The notes under the pieces: model-generated
What the model saw: only the letters and a program-made list of their open reading frames with translations
Database searches by the model: none
What the model was told of the DNA's origin: nothing
Position numbers and translations under genes: made by a program
Shown here: positions 45,443 through 57,104 of the stretch, piece by piece
Numbering within the stretch: position 1 is the first letter of the stretch
Layout of the letters: each line of letters begins with the position of its first letter
Assembly: GCF_003369915.1 (NCBI RefSeq)
Contig: NW_022881614.1
Span: 25,088,336 to 25,152,335, forward strand
Length of the DNA: 64,000 nucleotides
Direction: 5' to 3'
Source of the DNA: Drosophila miranda
Lineage: Eukaryota > Arthropoda > Insecta > Diptera > Drosophilidae

Positions 45443-46452
45443 CTAGCCTCTTATTTTTGATCCAACTTTTTGCTTAACACCGCTCATTAAGTTCTGCACA
45501 CACTCTTTGGTAATCCTACGGGTCGCACGCATCCAGTTTTTTTTCATATCTTCCATGTTTTCGGAGAGACTACCATCCTTCTTTAAATTTCTTTTAACTA
45601 ATGCCCAATATCGCTCAATTGGCCGGAGCTCTGGGCAATTTGGTGGGTTCTCCTCTTTTGACACGAAATTGATGCCTTTTGAGTCAAGTAGCGCTAAAGT
45701 TGAGCGGGCATAGTGCGCGGACGCCAGATCTGGCCAAAATATTCTTGACACATTGTGTTTTTCATAAAAGGGTATAAGACGCTTTTTCAAACACTCCTTC
45801 ATGTACACATCGGCGTTGATTGTGCCTTTTGTGAAAAAAGCACTGGTTCTTAGGCCACAGGTGCAAATGGCCTGCCGTATTAGCACTTTCTCCCCAAATT
45901 GATCGACTTGAATTGTTGACACCGACTCGTCAACAGTTCCACCTTTAACTTTTGTATAAAACTGAGGGCCGGGTAAAGTTTTCGAGTCCAATTTGACATA
46001 AGTTTCGTCGTTCATAATAACGCATTGAACTGCATCATTGAGCAAGCGATCATAAAGCTTTCGCACTCTCGTTTTGCCGACTTCTACTTGTCGCAGACTT
46101 TTTTCGGAACTTTTTGTTTTTTGTATGTCTTTAAATTATGGCGTTGCTTTATTCTTTGAACCATACTCATACTTGTTCGCGCTTTTTTTGCCAATTCTCG
46201 AACGGACATCGTGTTATGTTTGTGGATTAAGGCTAATACTTTTTCATCAATATTTTGATCTCTTGGACCCTTTTTTCTCCCATTTTTTGGTAAATATTTT
46301 AAAGAACATGTCTCTCCAAACTTAATTATAATATTTTTAACACTATTAACACTAACTTTGTAGCGTTTAGCTAATTGTCTGTAAGACATACCTTTTTCTG
46401 TGCAATAATTGTGCACAATTTTTTTGCGAACTTGATCTTCAATTCGAGGCAT
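45443..46452 (-). pseudogene. Tc1/mariner transposase, DD37E type, one frameshift
   Basis: Starts at ATG 46452 (MPRIEDQVRKK). The N-terminal half holds a helix-turn-helix (SYRQLAKRYKVSVNSVKNII) and a second one (TMSVRELAKKARTSM). A one-base change in an A run near 46090 splits the frame. The second half (to 45443) has the catalytic triad: Asp in MNDETY, Asp in FWPDLASAHYA, Glu in RPIERYW. There are 37 residues between the second Asp and the Glu, so DD37E, as in the ITmD37E elements first described from mosquitoes. It would cut and paste the element; this copy is inactive. Confidence 0.85.
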
Positions 46453-46830
46453 CGTTGAAACTGATAAGCGAATAGTGAAAAAGGAACATGCAAACAACGC
46501 AGAATTTCTCAAGCTTTCTAACGGTGCATCGAACGGCATGATCGAAAGCTCGCACTGCGAGAAATTGACGATTGTAAGTGTGCAGTTTCTTTTCGGCACA
46601 TTCATTACTTGGCATAAAATGACTTTTATTCTGTTAAAACTCTTATTTGTTAAGAAAATATGTGTGCACTTATCGAACTGGGATCGTTGGTAAAAGAGTA
46701 TAATTAAAAAGAGTCAGTATGAAAAGGGGTATAATATTATAGACTTTGATTTTATTGAAGCTGATTATATTAAGATTTTTTTTATTGAAATACCACGAGG
46801 AAAATTCTAGTTGTTTTCCAAAATAATAAA
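46453..46830. other. Flank between the transposase and BEL E3
   Basis: AT-rich. Probably includes the 5' end of the mariner-like element and some host sequence. No gene or clear inverted repeat seen. Confidence 0.4.
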
Positions 46831-47135
46831 TAAAATTTTAGAATAGTTTTTCTAAATAAAAGAGACCGAAAAACTTGGGTGACTGAAAATTATTGTATTT
46901 TACGACGACGAAAAGAAGGAGTGCGTGCGTTCGTTTCAATAGATTTTTCTCGACTTTTTTCATATATTAAAACAATTTCTTCTGTGCCTACCTTACCTAC
47001 GGTGGCAAAGCGAGGCTAATTCGCCAAGAGCGAGAGAGCGAGCTTTTAATGCGCTCCCGCTTTGCCCTAGCCTAACTTACACTAGACTTCATGAAATACT
47101 ATCCTAATAACAATTATTATCCAAATGGCGCTACA
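46831..47135 (-). repeat. 3' LTR of BEL E3
   Basis: 305 bp, same family as 35760-36066 in the opposite orientation. The terminal CA dinucleotide has become TA (G to A on the plus strand at 46832). Confidence 0.88.
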
Positions 47136-48883
47136 CCGGCCCCGTTGAAGGCCTGGAAGGCTTCAAACTATTGGCAGAAGCGCCAATTTGTGGATTGGCC
47201 TCCTGAACGTGGCTCCGCTGCTCGTCCTTAGGTCGACCACTCAGACCCTTCCGTCCTGCCCGGCGGTTGTTCCGACCACCCTTCCGAGGAGCCACTGTTG
47301 AGGGGGCAGGGTGTCCTCGGCAACGATTACGAGGTCGCCTTCGTTTATGTTTGGCTCCTCCTGGTGCCACTTGCATCTTATTTGCAATCCCAGCACATAC
47401 TCCCATCGCTGCCAAAACATTTGCCTGGCTGACGAGACAAGCCGCCATCGCTTTAAGCAGCTCAGACCCTCCTGGTCCGGGGTCCTGGGTGCTGGGGGTG
47501 CGATGAGCGGCCCGCCTGTCAGCAGGTGCCCGGGAGTCAGCGCGTCTCCGTCGCTTGGGTCTGGGCTTAGGGGTCCTAGCGGGCGCGAGTTGAGTACTGC
47601 TTCGATCCCGACCAGCACGGTCTCCAGCTCCTCTGCGGTGAGGAGAGCGCTTCCGACTGCCCGTAGGAGTAGGCCCTTGGCAGACTTCACACCGGCCTCC
47701 CAAAGTCCGCCCATGTGCGGTGCTCGAGGCGGTATGAAGGCAAACTCGCACCCGCTTCTTGACGCAAATTCGCGTATCGCGTCCGCTTCCGCCTCTATCT
47801 TCCTCCGCAGTTCGCTGAAGTGGCGACTTGCTCCGACGAAATTTGTCGCGTTGTCGCAGTTCACGTTGCGGATATCCTCGACGACCGACGAACCTTTGGA
47901 ATGCCAACAAAAAGGAATTAGTCGTCAAATCGGAGACAATTTCTAAATGAACCGCCTTGGACGCAAAACAGACAAATAACGCTATGTAGGACTTATAAGG
48001 GGGCCTTCCACGAATTTTCAGAGTCGTATAGACTGGGCCACAAAAATCAACGCCACATACTGAAAATGGGCGGAGAGCACGGAGCCGGTCTGCGGGTAAG
48101 TTGCCCATCATTTGGGTCTGGAGTAGCGGCTTGCATTTAAAGCAACGAATACACGACCTAACTGTCGCCCTGCAGACCGCCTGAGCATTCACTATCCAAA
48201 TGCGCTGTCTAAGGATACTCACGAGTGCTCGTGGGCCGGCATGAAAATTCGTTTGATGCAGATAGCGAACGTATGTCTGCACAAACTGCGAGCGTTTTGT
48301 TAATAACAAGGGAAACTTGGCATTATATGACATAGGAGCGTTAACTAGTCGCCCCCCAACTCGCAGCAACGAAAAAGAGCACCATGTCCCAGCCTCTTCA
48401 TGGATGAAGGGATTCAAGCGCTGAAGACTGGGGCCTAACTTGGTGCCTTTACAAACCCTTTCAATATCTTCTTGAGACTCATTTTTCTGTGTTATTTCGA
48501 CTATTTTTAGAAACGCCTCGTCGTATTCTACGGATGATGGAATTTTTCCAAAGTTGAGACTTTTGTCTGCATTTTCGGATGAAGCGGAACACGAAAACGA
48601 ACACTCTTAGCAGTTTGAGGTGTGACGAGTATCCCTCTATTACATCCACTAAGTAATTTGGCTTGGCCGCGACGGTCAGTCCGACCGATTTCTTCAGACT
48701 TTCCATCTGTATCTCTTCTTCGGAAAGCTCGAAGTGTGGATTTCTGGGCCAGCTCTCTTCTTCAAACTTTAAGAACTCTGGTCCACCAAACCAGATCGAC
48801 TGCACGATTTCCTCTACGTCACAACCTCTCGAAACTATGTCTGCTGGGTTCTGTTTTGTTGGCACATGCCGCCAAAGCTTCAC
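47131..48883 (-). pseudogene. BEL E3 RNase H end and integrase
   Basis: Spans several frames: 48883-48479 (WRHVPTKQNPADIVSRGC), 48417-47131 (LLRVGGRLVN, HHCC, GVDFCGPVYT) and 47864-47241 (NCDNATNFVGA, GGLWEAGVKSAK). It keeps five bases near 48390 that E1 and E2 lack, and the G6 run. It shares the two +1 frame steps of E1 and E2. Confidence 0.85.
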
Positions 48884-50551
48884 TTGACAACTCTTGAATC
48901 TCCGCTACTCGGTTCGCAACGAATGTTGACAACGACGAAGGGTGGGATCTGATCCAATGAAGAGTAACTTCTGAATCTGACCAGAATATCGTTTTATCAA
49001 TTGGAACCTTGAGCAGTGATTTGATTCGGTGACAAAGGTCTGCTAGAAGGTGAGCGGCACATAACTCAAGCCTTGGAAGCGTTTTCGTCTTGAGTGGCGC
49101 TACTTTCGACTTTGTAGTCAACAAGGAGACCTTGAAACCTTTTGCAGTCTTTCTACGGATAAAGACGCAGGCTCCATAAGCTCTCATGGATGCGTCGGCA
49201 AAGGCATGTACTTGAATCGGTGACATGGGATCAGTATGCACAAATCGAGGTATGGTAATCTTCTCCAACTGACCCAAGGATTCTTTTAATAAGTTCCATG
49301 CTGATTCCAAGTTCATTAGAATTGACTCATCCCAATCTAGCTTGTTGAGCCAAAGCTCCTGCAGTAAGATCTTTCCCTTAATTACTAAAGGACTTAACAA
49401 GCCAAGGGGGTCAAACAGCTTTGATGTCACCGATAATATGTTCCGTTTTGTCGCTCGGAGACCCATAACTGACGTGTCAATTTGGAACTTAAAGACGTCT
49501 TCGTGTGGCAGCACCGATATTCCTAACGCCTTAGTTGACTCAGAGTCCGAGATCGTTATCGGTTTAACTGTGCTCTCGGATGCGGTGACCTCAGGTGAGT
49601 TCGAAAACCATTTAGTCAATTCAAACCCAGCGGTTTGAAGAACCTTAGCCACATCAGACTTAATTGTCTTTAACTCCTCTACGCAACCAGCACCAGTCAA
49701 CATGTCATCGACATAGAAGTCGGAGTCAATAACTTCAGCAGCTTTAGGGAGTGAGAGTTTTGCAGACTCACTCAACCTCTTCAAACACCGAATAGCCAAA
49801 AATGGGGCTGGTCCAGTCCCATATGTTACGGTGTTGAGCTGGTATATTCTCAAGGACTCAGACGGGTCTCTTCTCCACACTATGAGCTGGAATTGTCTAT
49901 CCGCATCAGCAACCCAGACTTGGCGATACATCTTTTTGACATCGGCTGTCAAGGCGTACCTGTGTAAAAAATGACGAATCAATGTCGAATACAGCTCATC
50001 CTGTATCGTAGGACCGACCATCAATATGTCGTTCAAGGCCACCTGAGAGGACGTTTTACAAGACGCATCGAAAACGACGCGGAGCTTGGTCGGCCTCAAC
50101 ACTTAGGCCTCAACACACACTGATGTGGAATGAAATAATGTGGAGTTTTGGGGATTGTGTTGTCTGTGGTAGACATGTGACCCAAGGAGAGGTACTCTTC
50201 CATGAACTCCAAGTACATTTTCTGCAACTCAGGGTCACGAGACAATCTTTTTTCAAGCGATAAAAACCACCGTTTAGCCACTTCAAAGGAGTTGCCTAAG
50301 ATACTGGGATCTGATTTGAACGGCAGTCTTACTTCAAACCGACCTGAAGGCACGACCTGAGTAGTCCTTCTATAATGCTTTTCACATAACTTGTGTTCAG
50401 GAGATAAAGACTTTTTAGAAGACGGCAATTCTTCCAGTGACCAAAACTTTTGTAATGTATTGTCGATGTGGATCACTGACTCTTCTCGACAACTCAAACA
50501 ATTCCTAGCTTCTTGGGTGGCAGTCACCTTTGGAGTGTATCTGCCCGACAC
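48819..50551 (-). pseudogene. BEL E3 RT and RNase H
   Basis: RT with LRVVFDASCKT, MYRQV and FYVDDMLTGA; RNase H with AFADASMRAYG and FWSDSEVTLHWI. A small tandem duplication of GTTGAGGCC near 50095-50110 breaks the frame between the pre-RT region (50551-50096) and RT. Confidence 0.87.
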
Positions 50552-50554
50552 AAT

Positions 50555-52309
50555 TCAGCCGAGAAGCGTTTTCTGCAGAGTTTGATAGTCAGGACCTTGT
50601 CGAATCTGACCAACAGATAAAAGTTCGAAAAATGTTTCTGCACCTATCAACATATCTATCTTCTGTGGCTTGAAGAAATATGGGTCTGCAAGTGGTAAGT
50701 TCTTCGGGATTTTCCAGTCACTCACGTTAAGTGTCTGATCAGGGTGATACCCCGAAATGGACTTTAGAATCCAGAAATCAACCGAAAACTCACTACCAGT
50801 AATTCGCGAATTCACCACCGTGTGTATCTTTTTCTTGACTTGTGAATTGGATTCACCAATACCAAGCAAGTTGATACACGACTCCTCCCTACGGATCTGT
50901 AAGCGCTGTGCTAAGTCCTCAGTTATAAAATTGGTTTGAGACCCCGAGTCAAGCAGAGCTCGGGCCAAAACATGTTCACCATTATTTGTTCGGACGCTTA
51001 CGATCGACGTAGCCAGAATAACTCTATCCATAGCTGTCGCATGGAGAGCATGCGAAGTGGAAGGTTGATTCTGATTGGGAGGAGGAGAAGAATTCTCTGG
51101 GGGTGATGGTAACGCTAGACTTTTATTCGCCACTGTGTATCTATGCAATGAGGTATGGTGTGAGCAGCCACACACTCGACACTTCTTAGCTTTGCATCGT
51201 ACTACAGAGTGGCCTGGCTGCAGACAATTGATGCACAAGGATGCAGTTTTTGCGAATTCGAACCTTTGCATTACTGCCAGCCGACCAAATGGACTGCAAT
51301 CTGTCAACAAATGGCCTTTCGCATTGCAGTAGCTGCATTGTTGGTTTTTGGTATTCGCGGTGGAACACGCGAATGAGCTCCGATTATGCGGCTTGCTTGG
51401 CACAGCTTTCTGCTCCTGCTTTGGTTTGTCCGAATTTTCGGCCGAAAGATGCTGATGTCTGCGATTAAGCAACTTTTCACAGTCCGTCCAAAGTGGCAGT
51501 TTGTCATAATCGAGCTGTTCTTCCCATTTCTCTTTGGTCACCGGATCGACTCTCCTCAAGACGAGATGAATAATCATCGCATTCGAGATCTTTTTATCAT
51601 CGCCTATCGACAACAACGAACCATATATGGTTGAGGCGGTATCTATAAGGTTTCTTAAGGACGATGCTGATTGCTGGGTCATTTTGGGAAGACTAAATAG
51701 GGCATCAATGTGATTTTTAAAGATCAGACAATCATTATCGTAGACCCGTTTTAAGCTAGCCATTGCTTTCTCGTAGTTGGTCTCGGTTACTTGGAAAGCC
51801 CTAACTGTTCCCAACGCTTCACCGGAGAGACACGAAAGCAAATGGTTGAACTTTTCGATAATTGGAATGCTTTGGTCATTGTGAACTAGAGTCTCAAATA
51901 AACCTATGAAGTTTTTAAAATCCGAAAAGTTGCCGCTGAACTGCGGCAGAGCTAACTTCGGAAGGCGAGCACGAGTTGGGCCACCATAAGCTGGTACTGC
52001 CGGTATTGTCTCATCAGCTGTCTTTAATGCGCAAATGAGAGACATTAATTTTGCCTTTGTGACAATTGAGAGTTCTTCCAACTCGACTCCAAATTCATCG
52101 TCAATGTCTATATCTTCAATCTTCTCTTGAAGTTCGCGTGCCGTGTCAATGCTACGCATCAGCGTTTCGAGTCTGCACTCGAGCTCCGTCAATACCAGCG
52201 GAATATCCCCCGCTTCTAAACGGTCCGCTAATAAACGAATGCCTTTGACACGGCAACTGCGCTTTTTCTTCAGCTCTTCAAGGGCAATATTGTTGGCTTT
52301 TGAGGTCAT
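50555..52309 (-). pseudogene. gag: BEL E3 gag-protease in one frame
   Basis: From ATG 52309 gag runs through both zinc knuckles straight into protease (LLDSGSQTNFI) without a stop. This shows that the family normally makes a Gag-Pol fusion. It ends at TGA 50555-50557, a Trp to stop change relative to E1 (TGG). Confidence 0.9.
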
Positions 52310-53277
52310 ATTGATTCTCAATACAAGCAACTGAAGGCGAAAGATCGTTTCTAATAATCGTATTTAATGCTGAGGCACTCAATGAAATAATGGGTAATTG
52401 TACCCACACGAGGTGAAAAACAAATATACCCGAACAATTTAGGGTAGAGCGTCGCTTGGCTGGCGCGTACACGAAAACCACACAAGAACAGCAACGAACT
52501 GCACTGGTGACAAGCGAAAACGAAAAATGTCACCGCTGCAGTTCTGAAGAATGGATGTTGTGTATATGTACGTATGCACCGACAATGATCGACGTAAAAT
52601 TGATTTCCGAGGCACGACTTTGTCTTAATTGATAGTTGGATCCTACTGACTCCAAACGAATATACCCGACGAAAACAGGGTAGCGCGTCACTTGGTGTTT
52701 GGTTTGGATCAAGCGCGCCAAACAAAAGAACAACGATAAGCAACGGTGAAGAGCGAAAGCGAGACGAAAAAATTCACCGCTGCAGCTGCGTATTGGTATG
52801 CGTGCTTGGCCAACGACCCAACTATATGTACATATATTTGACACAACGAAAACGAGAAAGGGGAAAGGGGTGACAGCGATTGCAGTTAAAATGAGTTATA
52901 TGTGTAGTTATTGCGTCCAAGAGGGTTAGATGTACATATGTATATATGTATTAATATATATGTATATGCTCAACTCTAACTACAGCATGCAATCTAGCTC
53001 TACTATGTCATACGTATGTGCCAAGAATTGAAAGCGAGGTGCAATTGTTTCAGCACAAGACAATAATTGCGAGTTTTTTAATCTTTTCGTCTTCACTCGA
53101 GCTTTCAATTTTTTGCACAAATACCTCTTGAGAAGATTGGAAATTCCAGGTGCTGTACTCTCCTCTTCTTATACTGGATGATCCACTTGGATCTTCTTGG
53201 GTAGATGGTATATGTGTATCTCCTTTTGTATATACATAGCTGCAGACAGGGTATTGCACGACCGACGCGGTGATTTT
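52310..53277 (-). other. BEL E3 leader
   Basis: Inverted match to 21150-22074 of E1, with a few small indels. No supported gene. Confidence 0.7.
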
Positions 53278-54384
53278 TATACCCGATACTCAAAATGAGT
53301 ATTGGGGTATATTAGATTTGTGGTAAAAGTGGATGTGTGTAACGTCCAGAAGGAATCGTTTCCGACCCCATAAAGTATATATATTCTTGATCAGCATCAA
53401 TAGCCGAGTCGATTGAGCCCTGTCTGTCTGTCCGTCCGTCCGTCTGTCCGTCTGTCCATCCCCTTCAGCGCCTAGTGCTCAAAGACTATAAGAGCGAGAG
53501 CAACGATGTTTTGGATCCAGACTTCTGTGATATGTCACTGCTACAAAAATATTTCAAAACTTCGCCCCGCCCACTTCCGCCCCCACAAAAGACGAAAATC
53601 TGTGGCATCCACAATTTTAAAGATATGAGAAAACCAAAAACGTAGAATTGTAGAGAATGACCATATCTTTAAGACTGCGGAATCTGAATTGGATCGTATT
53701 ATTATTATAGCCAGCATCAAGAAAATTTCATTTTTTCTCGCCCTGTCTCTCTCTAACACACACGTAGCATAGGCGGCTTTGCTTAGAGTAAAACATTAGC
53801 GCCTAGATCTCAGAGACTACAAAAGCTAGAGCAACCAAATTTGGTATCCACACTCCTAATATATCGGACCGAGACGAGTTTGTTTCAAAATTTCGCCACA
53901 CCCCCTTACGCCCCCGCAAAGGACGAAAATCTGGGGATATTCAAAATTCTCAGAGACTATTAAGGCTAGAGTAACCAAATTCGGTATCCGCACTTCTGTT
54001 AGATCTTACTATAAAACGTGTATCTCAAAATTTCGCCCCACCCCCTTCCGCCCACACAAAGAACGAAAATCTGTTGCATCCACAATATTGAGGATACGAG
54101 AAAACTAAAAACGCAGAATCATAGATAATGATCATAGCTATCAGATTGCTGAATCTGGATCAGATCAGATCATTTTTATAGCCAAAAGGAACAAATCAAT
54201 TTGCACTGGCTACGCAGCCCCCGACGTCACGATCAGACTGATTTTCTGTCTCTCTCGCACGCACTCTTTGTCGTGTCGTTCAAATTAGCGGCGTCTGCCG
54301 GAGTGGCTCTCTCTCCTACTGACTTAGTATCGGCTATAACTGTAGAGTTGCGGTGTCCGCTGCAACTCACAACGTTCCCCTCGT
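53278..54384 (+). mobile_element. DINE-1-like Helitron at the BEL E3 breakpoint
   Basis: Full length: TATACCCGATACTC start, GTCY microsatellite near 53424-53460, 3' stem-loop and CAACGTTCCCCTCGT. On its left is BEL leader; on its right is unrelated host-like sequence. Confidence 0.78.
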
Positions 54385-54975
54385 TTGTTCACAAATGGTG
54401 GATGCCAGTATGGATATATATTTATATATATTTATAGACAAGGTATGTACTACATCTTGTTCATTCGATATCATAATAGTATTCTGAGAATGTTGAATAT
54501 ACAGATACAGATTGTATGGAGGATATGGATTGATTTCGATTTGGATGGCTTTTGGCATAACACAAAATTGTAAGCACAGATCTAGATTCATTGATATACT
54601 TAAATCTTTGTTCAGATGAAAGTTTTTCGAATCTCTTTCACCCTTATTGCGTAGCATAGAGGTGGACGCAACATATGGACTTCCATATCCTATGTAGAAG
54701 TTTCAGTATTGTCAGTTTGGAAACGATTAGTCGTTAGAGAAATCAACGGAACGGATTAGGAAAAACAAACAGATACAGAAGAATTTGTTACTTTATACAA
54801 ATGATCATCCAAACTTATATGTACTATATAGTAGATATCTAGATATTAGACACATTTTGTAGTAGTAGAGGTTGTCGGCTGGACAAAGTGCACGATTGGG
54901 AATTGTTTCAGATCCTACAGACGCACACACAAAGGCATACATGGAGTTTGATTATTTAAAGTTTGAAGAACGTAC
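54385..54975. other. Host-like intronic or flanking sequence
   Basis: No ORF with recognisable homology. It may be an intron of the channel gene that follows on the minus strand. Confidence 0.4.
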
Positions 54976-55350
54976 CGGCAAGTTTCGAATTGAGAAAGTA
55001 CGGATCCGGCTGCCAAAAATTCTCAAAGACTTCTGGAAGCAGTGTCACATAGTCGTCGCCCTCCTCGAAGATGTCGTCGGGGATCTCCAGTCGTGGCTCA
55101 TGCCAGCACTGATGTATAAACATGTCTACTCTGAAAATATACACAGTATTGCTATATGATCCATTATGGTCGCCCGCATTTGATCTGGGACGCGGCTCCA
55201 CTTACCTAAAGTCCATATCCTCTACGTTAATTGAGTTAATATCTACAACAAATATGCTAAAGTCTACTATCACTGGGGATCCCTTCTTCGAGGGCGGTCG
55301 TATTTCTGCAATAAATCATCAAGGCAATCGCTGATTATCTTCGACTTTGG
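54976..55350 (-). pseudogene. Cys-loop ligand-gated channel gene, two exons only
   Basis: Exon a (about 55350-55206) reads CLDDLLQKYDRP, VIVDFSIFVVDINSINVEDMDF. A 75-bp GT-AG intron (55205-55131) follows. Exon b (55130-54976) reads RVDMFIHQCWHEPRLEIP and FENFWQPDPYFLNSK, then a GTACGT donor. This is the N-terminal ligand-binding domain of a Cys-loop receptor, most like invertebrate anion channels (the W-x-D/E-PRL and FWxPDxYFxN motifs). The remaining domain, the Cys-loop and the membrane segments are not in the window. It could be related to Drosophila CG12344 or the pHCl group; that is from memory and unchecked. Confidence 0.7.
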
Positions 55351-55534
55351 TGTGAACTCATTAGCATAAACATATATGTATGTATGTAAATATATAAACA
55401 ATGGTTACACCAGCTCTTCCCCATGAACACCGGCCATCCAGCCATTCAAAATAATATAACGTCTCGTGCGCAAATTCATTTTCGTGTGCCTCTGTCGGTG
55501 CGGTACGGTGAGAGTTCTCTAAAAAGGAAACACA
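55351..55534. other. Junction region between channel exons and polo copy 1
   Basis: No clear gene. It could be intron or a 5' exon of the channel gene into which polo sequence was placed. Confidence 0.4.
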
Positions 55535-57104
55535 TCACCCACAGCCACCTCGGGCTCTCTTCAAGTTCAGGGCCTCTTCGATGTTCACATTGTCGGCTCC
55601 AGCCATCACGAGATGCTCGATCATGTAGCGCTGGAAGTAGGACAGCAGCTTCATCTTCTTTTCCAGCGTCTTGCAGTAATCGCTCGTTGTCATGTAGCTC
55701 TCCTTTCCGTCCTTGTCTATATAGTGGACGTTGATGTGATTGGGAAGCAGAATCAGTTTGGTTGTGTCGTTGAACATAATGCCAATGCCCTCGTTGAGGA
55801 GCTGATAGCCGAAGCCGTACTTGTCGCTGTAGTCGACCCACTTGGATATCCAGAAGAGCGGCTGTGCCGCAGGATCGGTATTCTCGTCCCCGAGATTGCC
55901 TGGCAGCAGGCACGGCTGTGGGCACGAGATGAATACACAATTCTCTTACGGAAACAAGTACAAACCTTCTTGTTGATCAGATGGGTGAGCTGCTGGTGCA
56001 AGCTCTCAATGTCGCTGCGGTAGTCCTCGTTGTGGCGGCACAGCTGGAATGAAGCAGTGATGGTGTCGTGCAGGTTGGCCTCCACCCTAACGCCGTTCAT
56101 CTGCATCAGCGGCTGGCGATGAGTGGGGTCCCCGATGGTGTCGTTGAGGGCAATGCGCGGAGCCATGGCCAGGCAAGAGCTTGGCAAGGACGTTGGCACC
56201 CTCGAGCCCTTCAGGAAGTCGTAGTTCAGCAACTGGCCAATGGCTGGACGGCAGCTGGGGTCCGGCTGGAGCATGGAGATCACCATATCCGCAGCGGGCT
56301 TTCGCAAGTAGGTGGGCACACGGTACTCGCACTTCTTGATCCTTGAGTAAGTGTCCTTCAGCGATTTGGTCTCGAACGGGGGTTGGCCCACCAACAGAGT
56401 GTACATGATGCAGCCAATGGACCATATATCCACCTCGAACGAGTGCCCCTTCTTGTTGAGAATCTCTGGGGCAACGTAGTTGGGGGTGACGCACAGAGTC
56501 TTCTTGCGTTCGCCCTCGTACTCGATGCGTGTGGCCAGGCCAAAGTCGCCAATCTTCACGTGCAGCATATCGTTCAGGAACAGGTTTCCCAGCTTCAAGT
56601 CGCGATGGATGATGCACTTGTCGTGCAGATACTTGACGCCTTGGACGATCTGGTAAATGTAGTAGCGGCACTCGTACTCCGTGATGCTTCTGCGGCGCTT
56701 GTGCAGCTCCATCAGCGACTGACGGGCAAAAGAGGCGGGTTGTCATCCCTTATGCTATGCTGGATTCTCGGCGTACTTACCCGCTTCTTGCACAGCTCCA
56801 GGACAATGTATATGTTCTGGATATCCTCGAAATAGCTGTGGAACTTCACTATGTTCGGATGATTGAGACTACGGTGAATGGCGATCTCCTGAACCATCTT
56901 CTCCTTCTGGTGGTTGTTGATAATCAGCTTCTTTGATACGATTTTGCCGGCAAAAACATCGTCGGTCTCCACATCGATGATTTCGTAGCACTTGGCAAAG
57001 CCGCCCCTTCCAAAGAACCGCAAACGCTTGTACGTCCGGTGTAGCTTCGAGTCGTAGAGACTATCTGGTATATCTGTGTTTTTATCCTCCGGTTTTTCGA
57101 ACAT
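55535..57104 (-). CDS. polo: polo-like kinase copy 1, truncated and chimeric
   Basis: Exons 57104-56781, 56718-55966 and 55915-55535 give 485 residues. The kinase domain has the P-loop GRGGFAKCY, Lys in [17 protein letters not shown] and DFGLA, all very close to Drosophila Polo/PLK1. The activation segment reads LCVTPNY, whereas the other copies and known PLKs have LCGTPNY. Polo box 1 ([16 protein letters not shown]) is present. The frame then leaves polo after NVNIE and ends in a 13-residue tail ([13 protein letters not shown]). Polo box 2 and the His/Lys phosphopeptide pincer encoded by exon 4 are gone. Introns are 62 and 50 bp. Family role: mitotic kinase at centrosomes and kinetochores; this product could not target normally. 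Confidence 0.85.

Larger units (their letters stand above)
46831..53277 (-). mobile_element. BEL/Pao element copy E3, inverted, lacking its 5' LTR
   Basis: Third copy of the E family. It runs from leader (53277) through gag-protease, RT, RNase H and integrase to the 3' LTR. The leader stops where a DINE-1-like element begins, and the sequence beyond that Helitron is not BEL, so the 5' LTR and start of the leader are lost. Confidence 0.9.

Noticed and set aside
56087..56746. 219-codon ORF repeated in all polo copies
   Set aside because: Alternative frame of polo exon 2 with no independent homology; its repetition follows from the tandem array.
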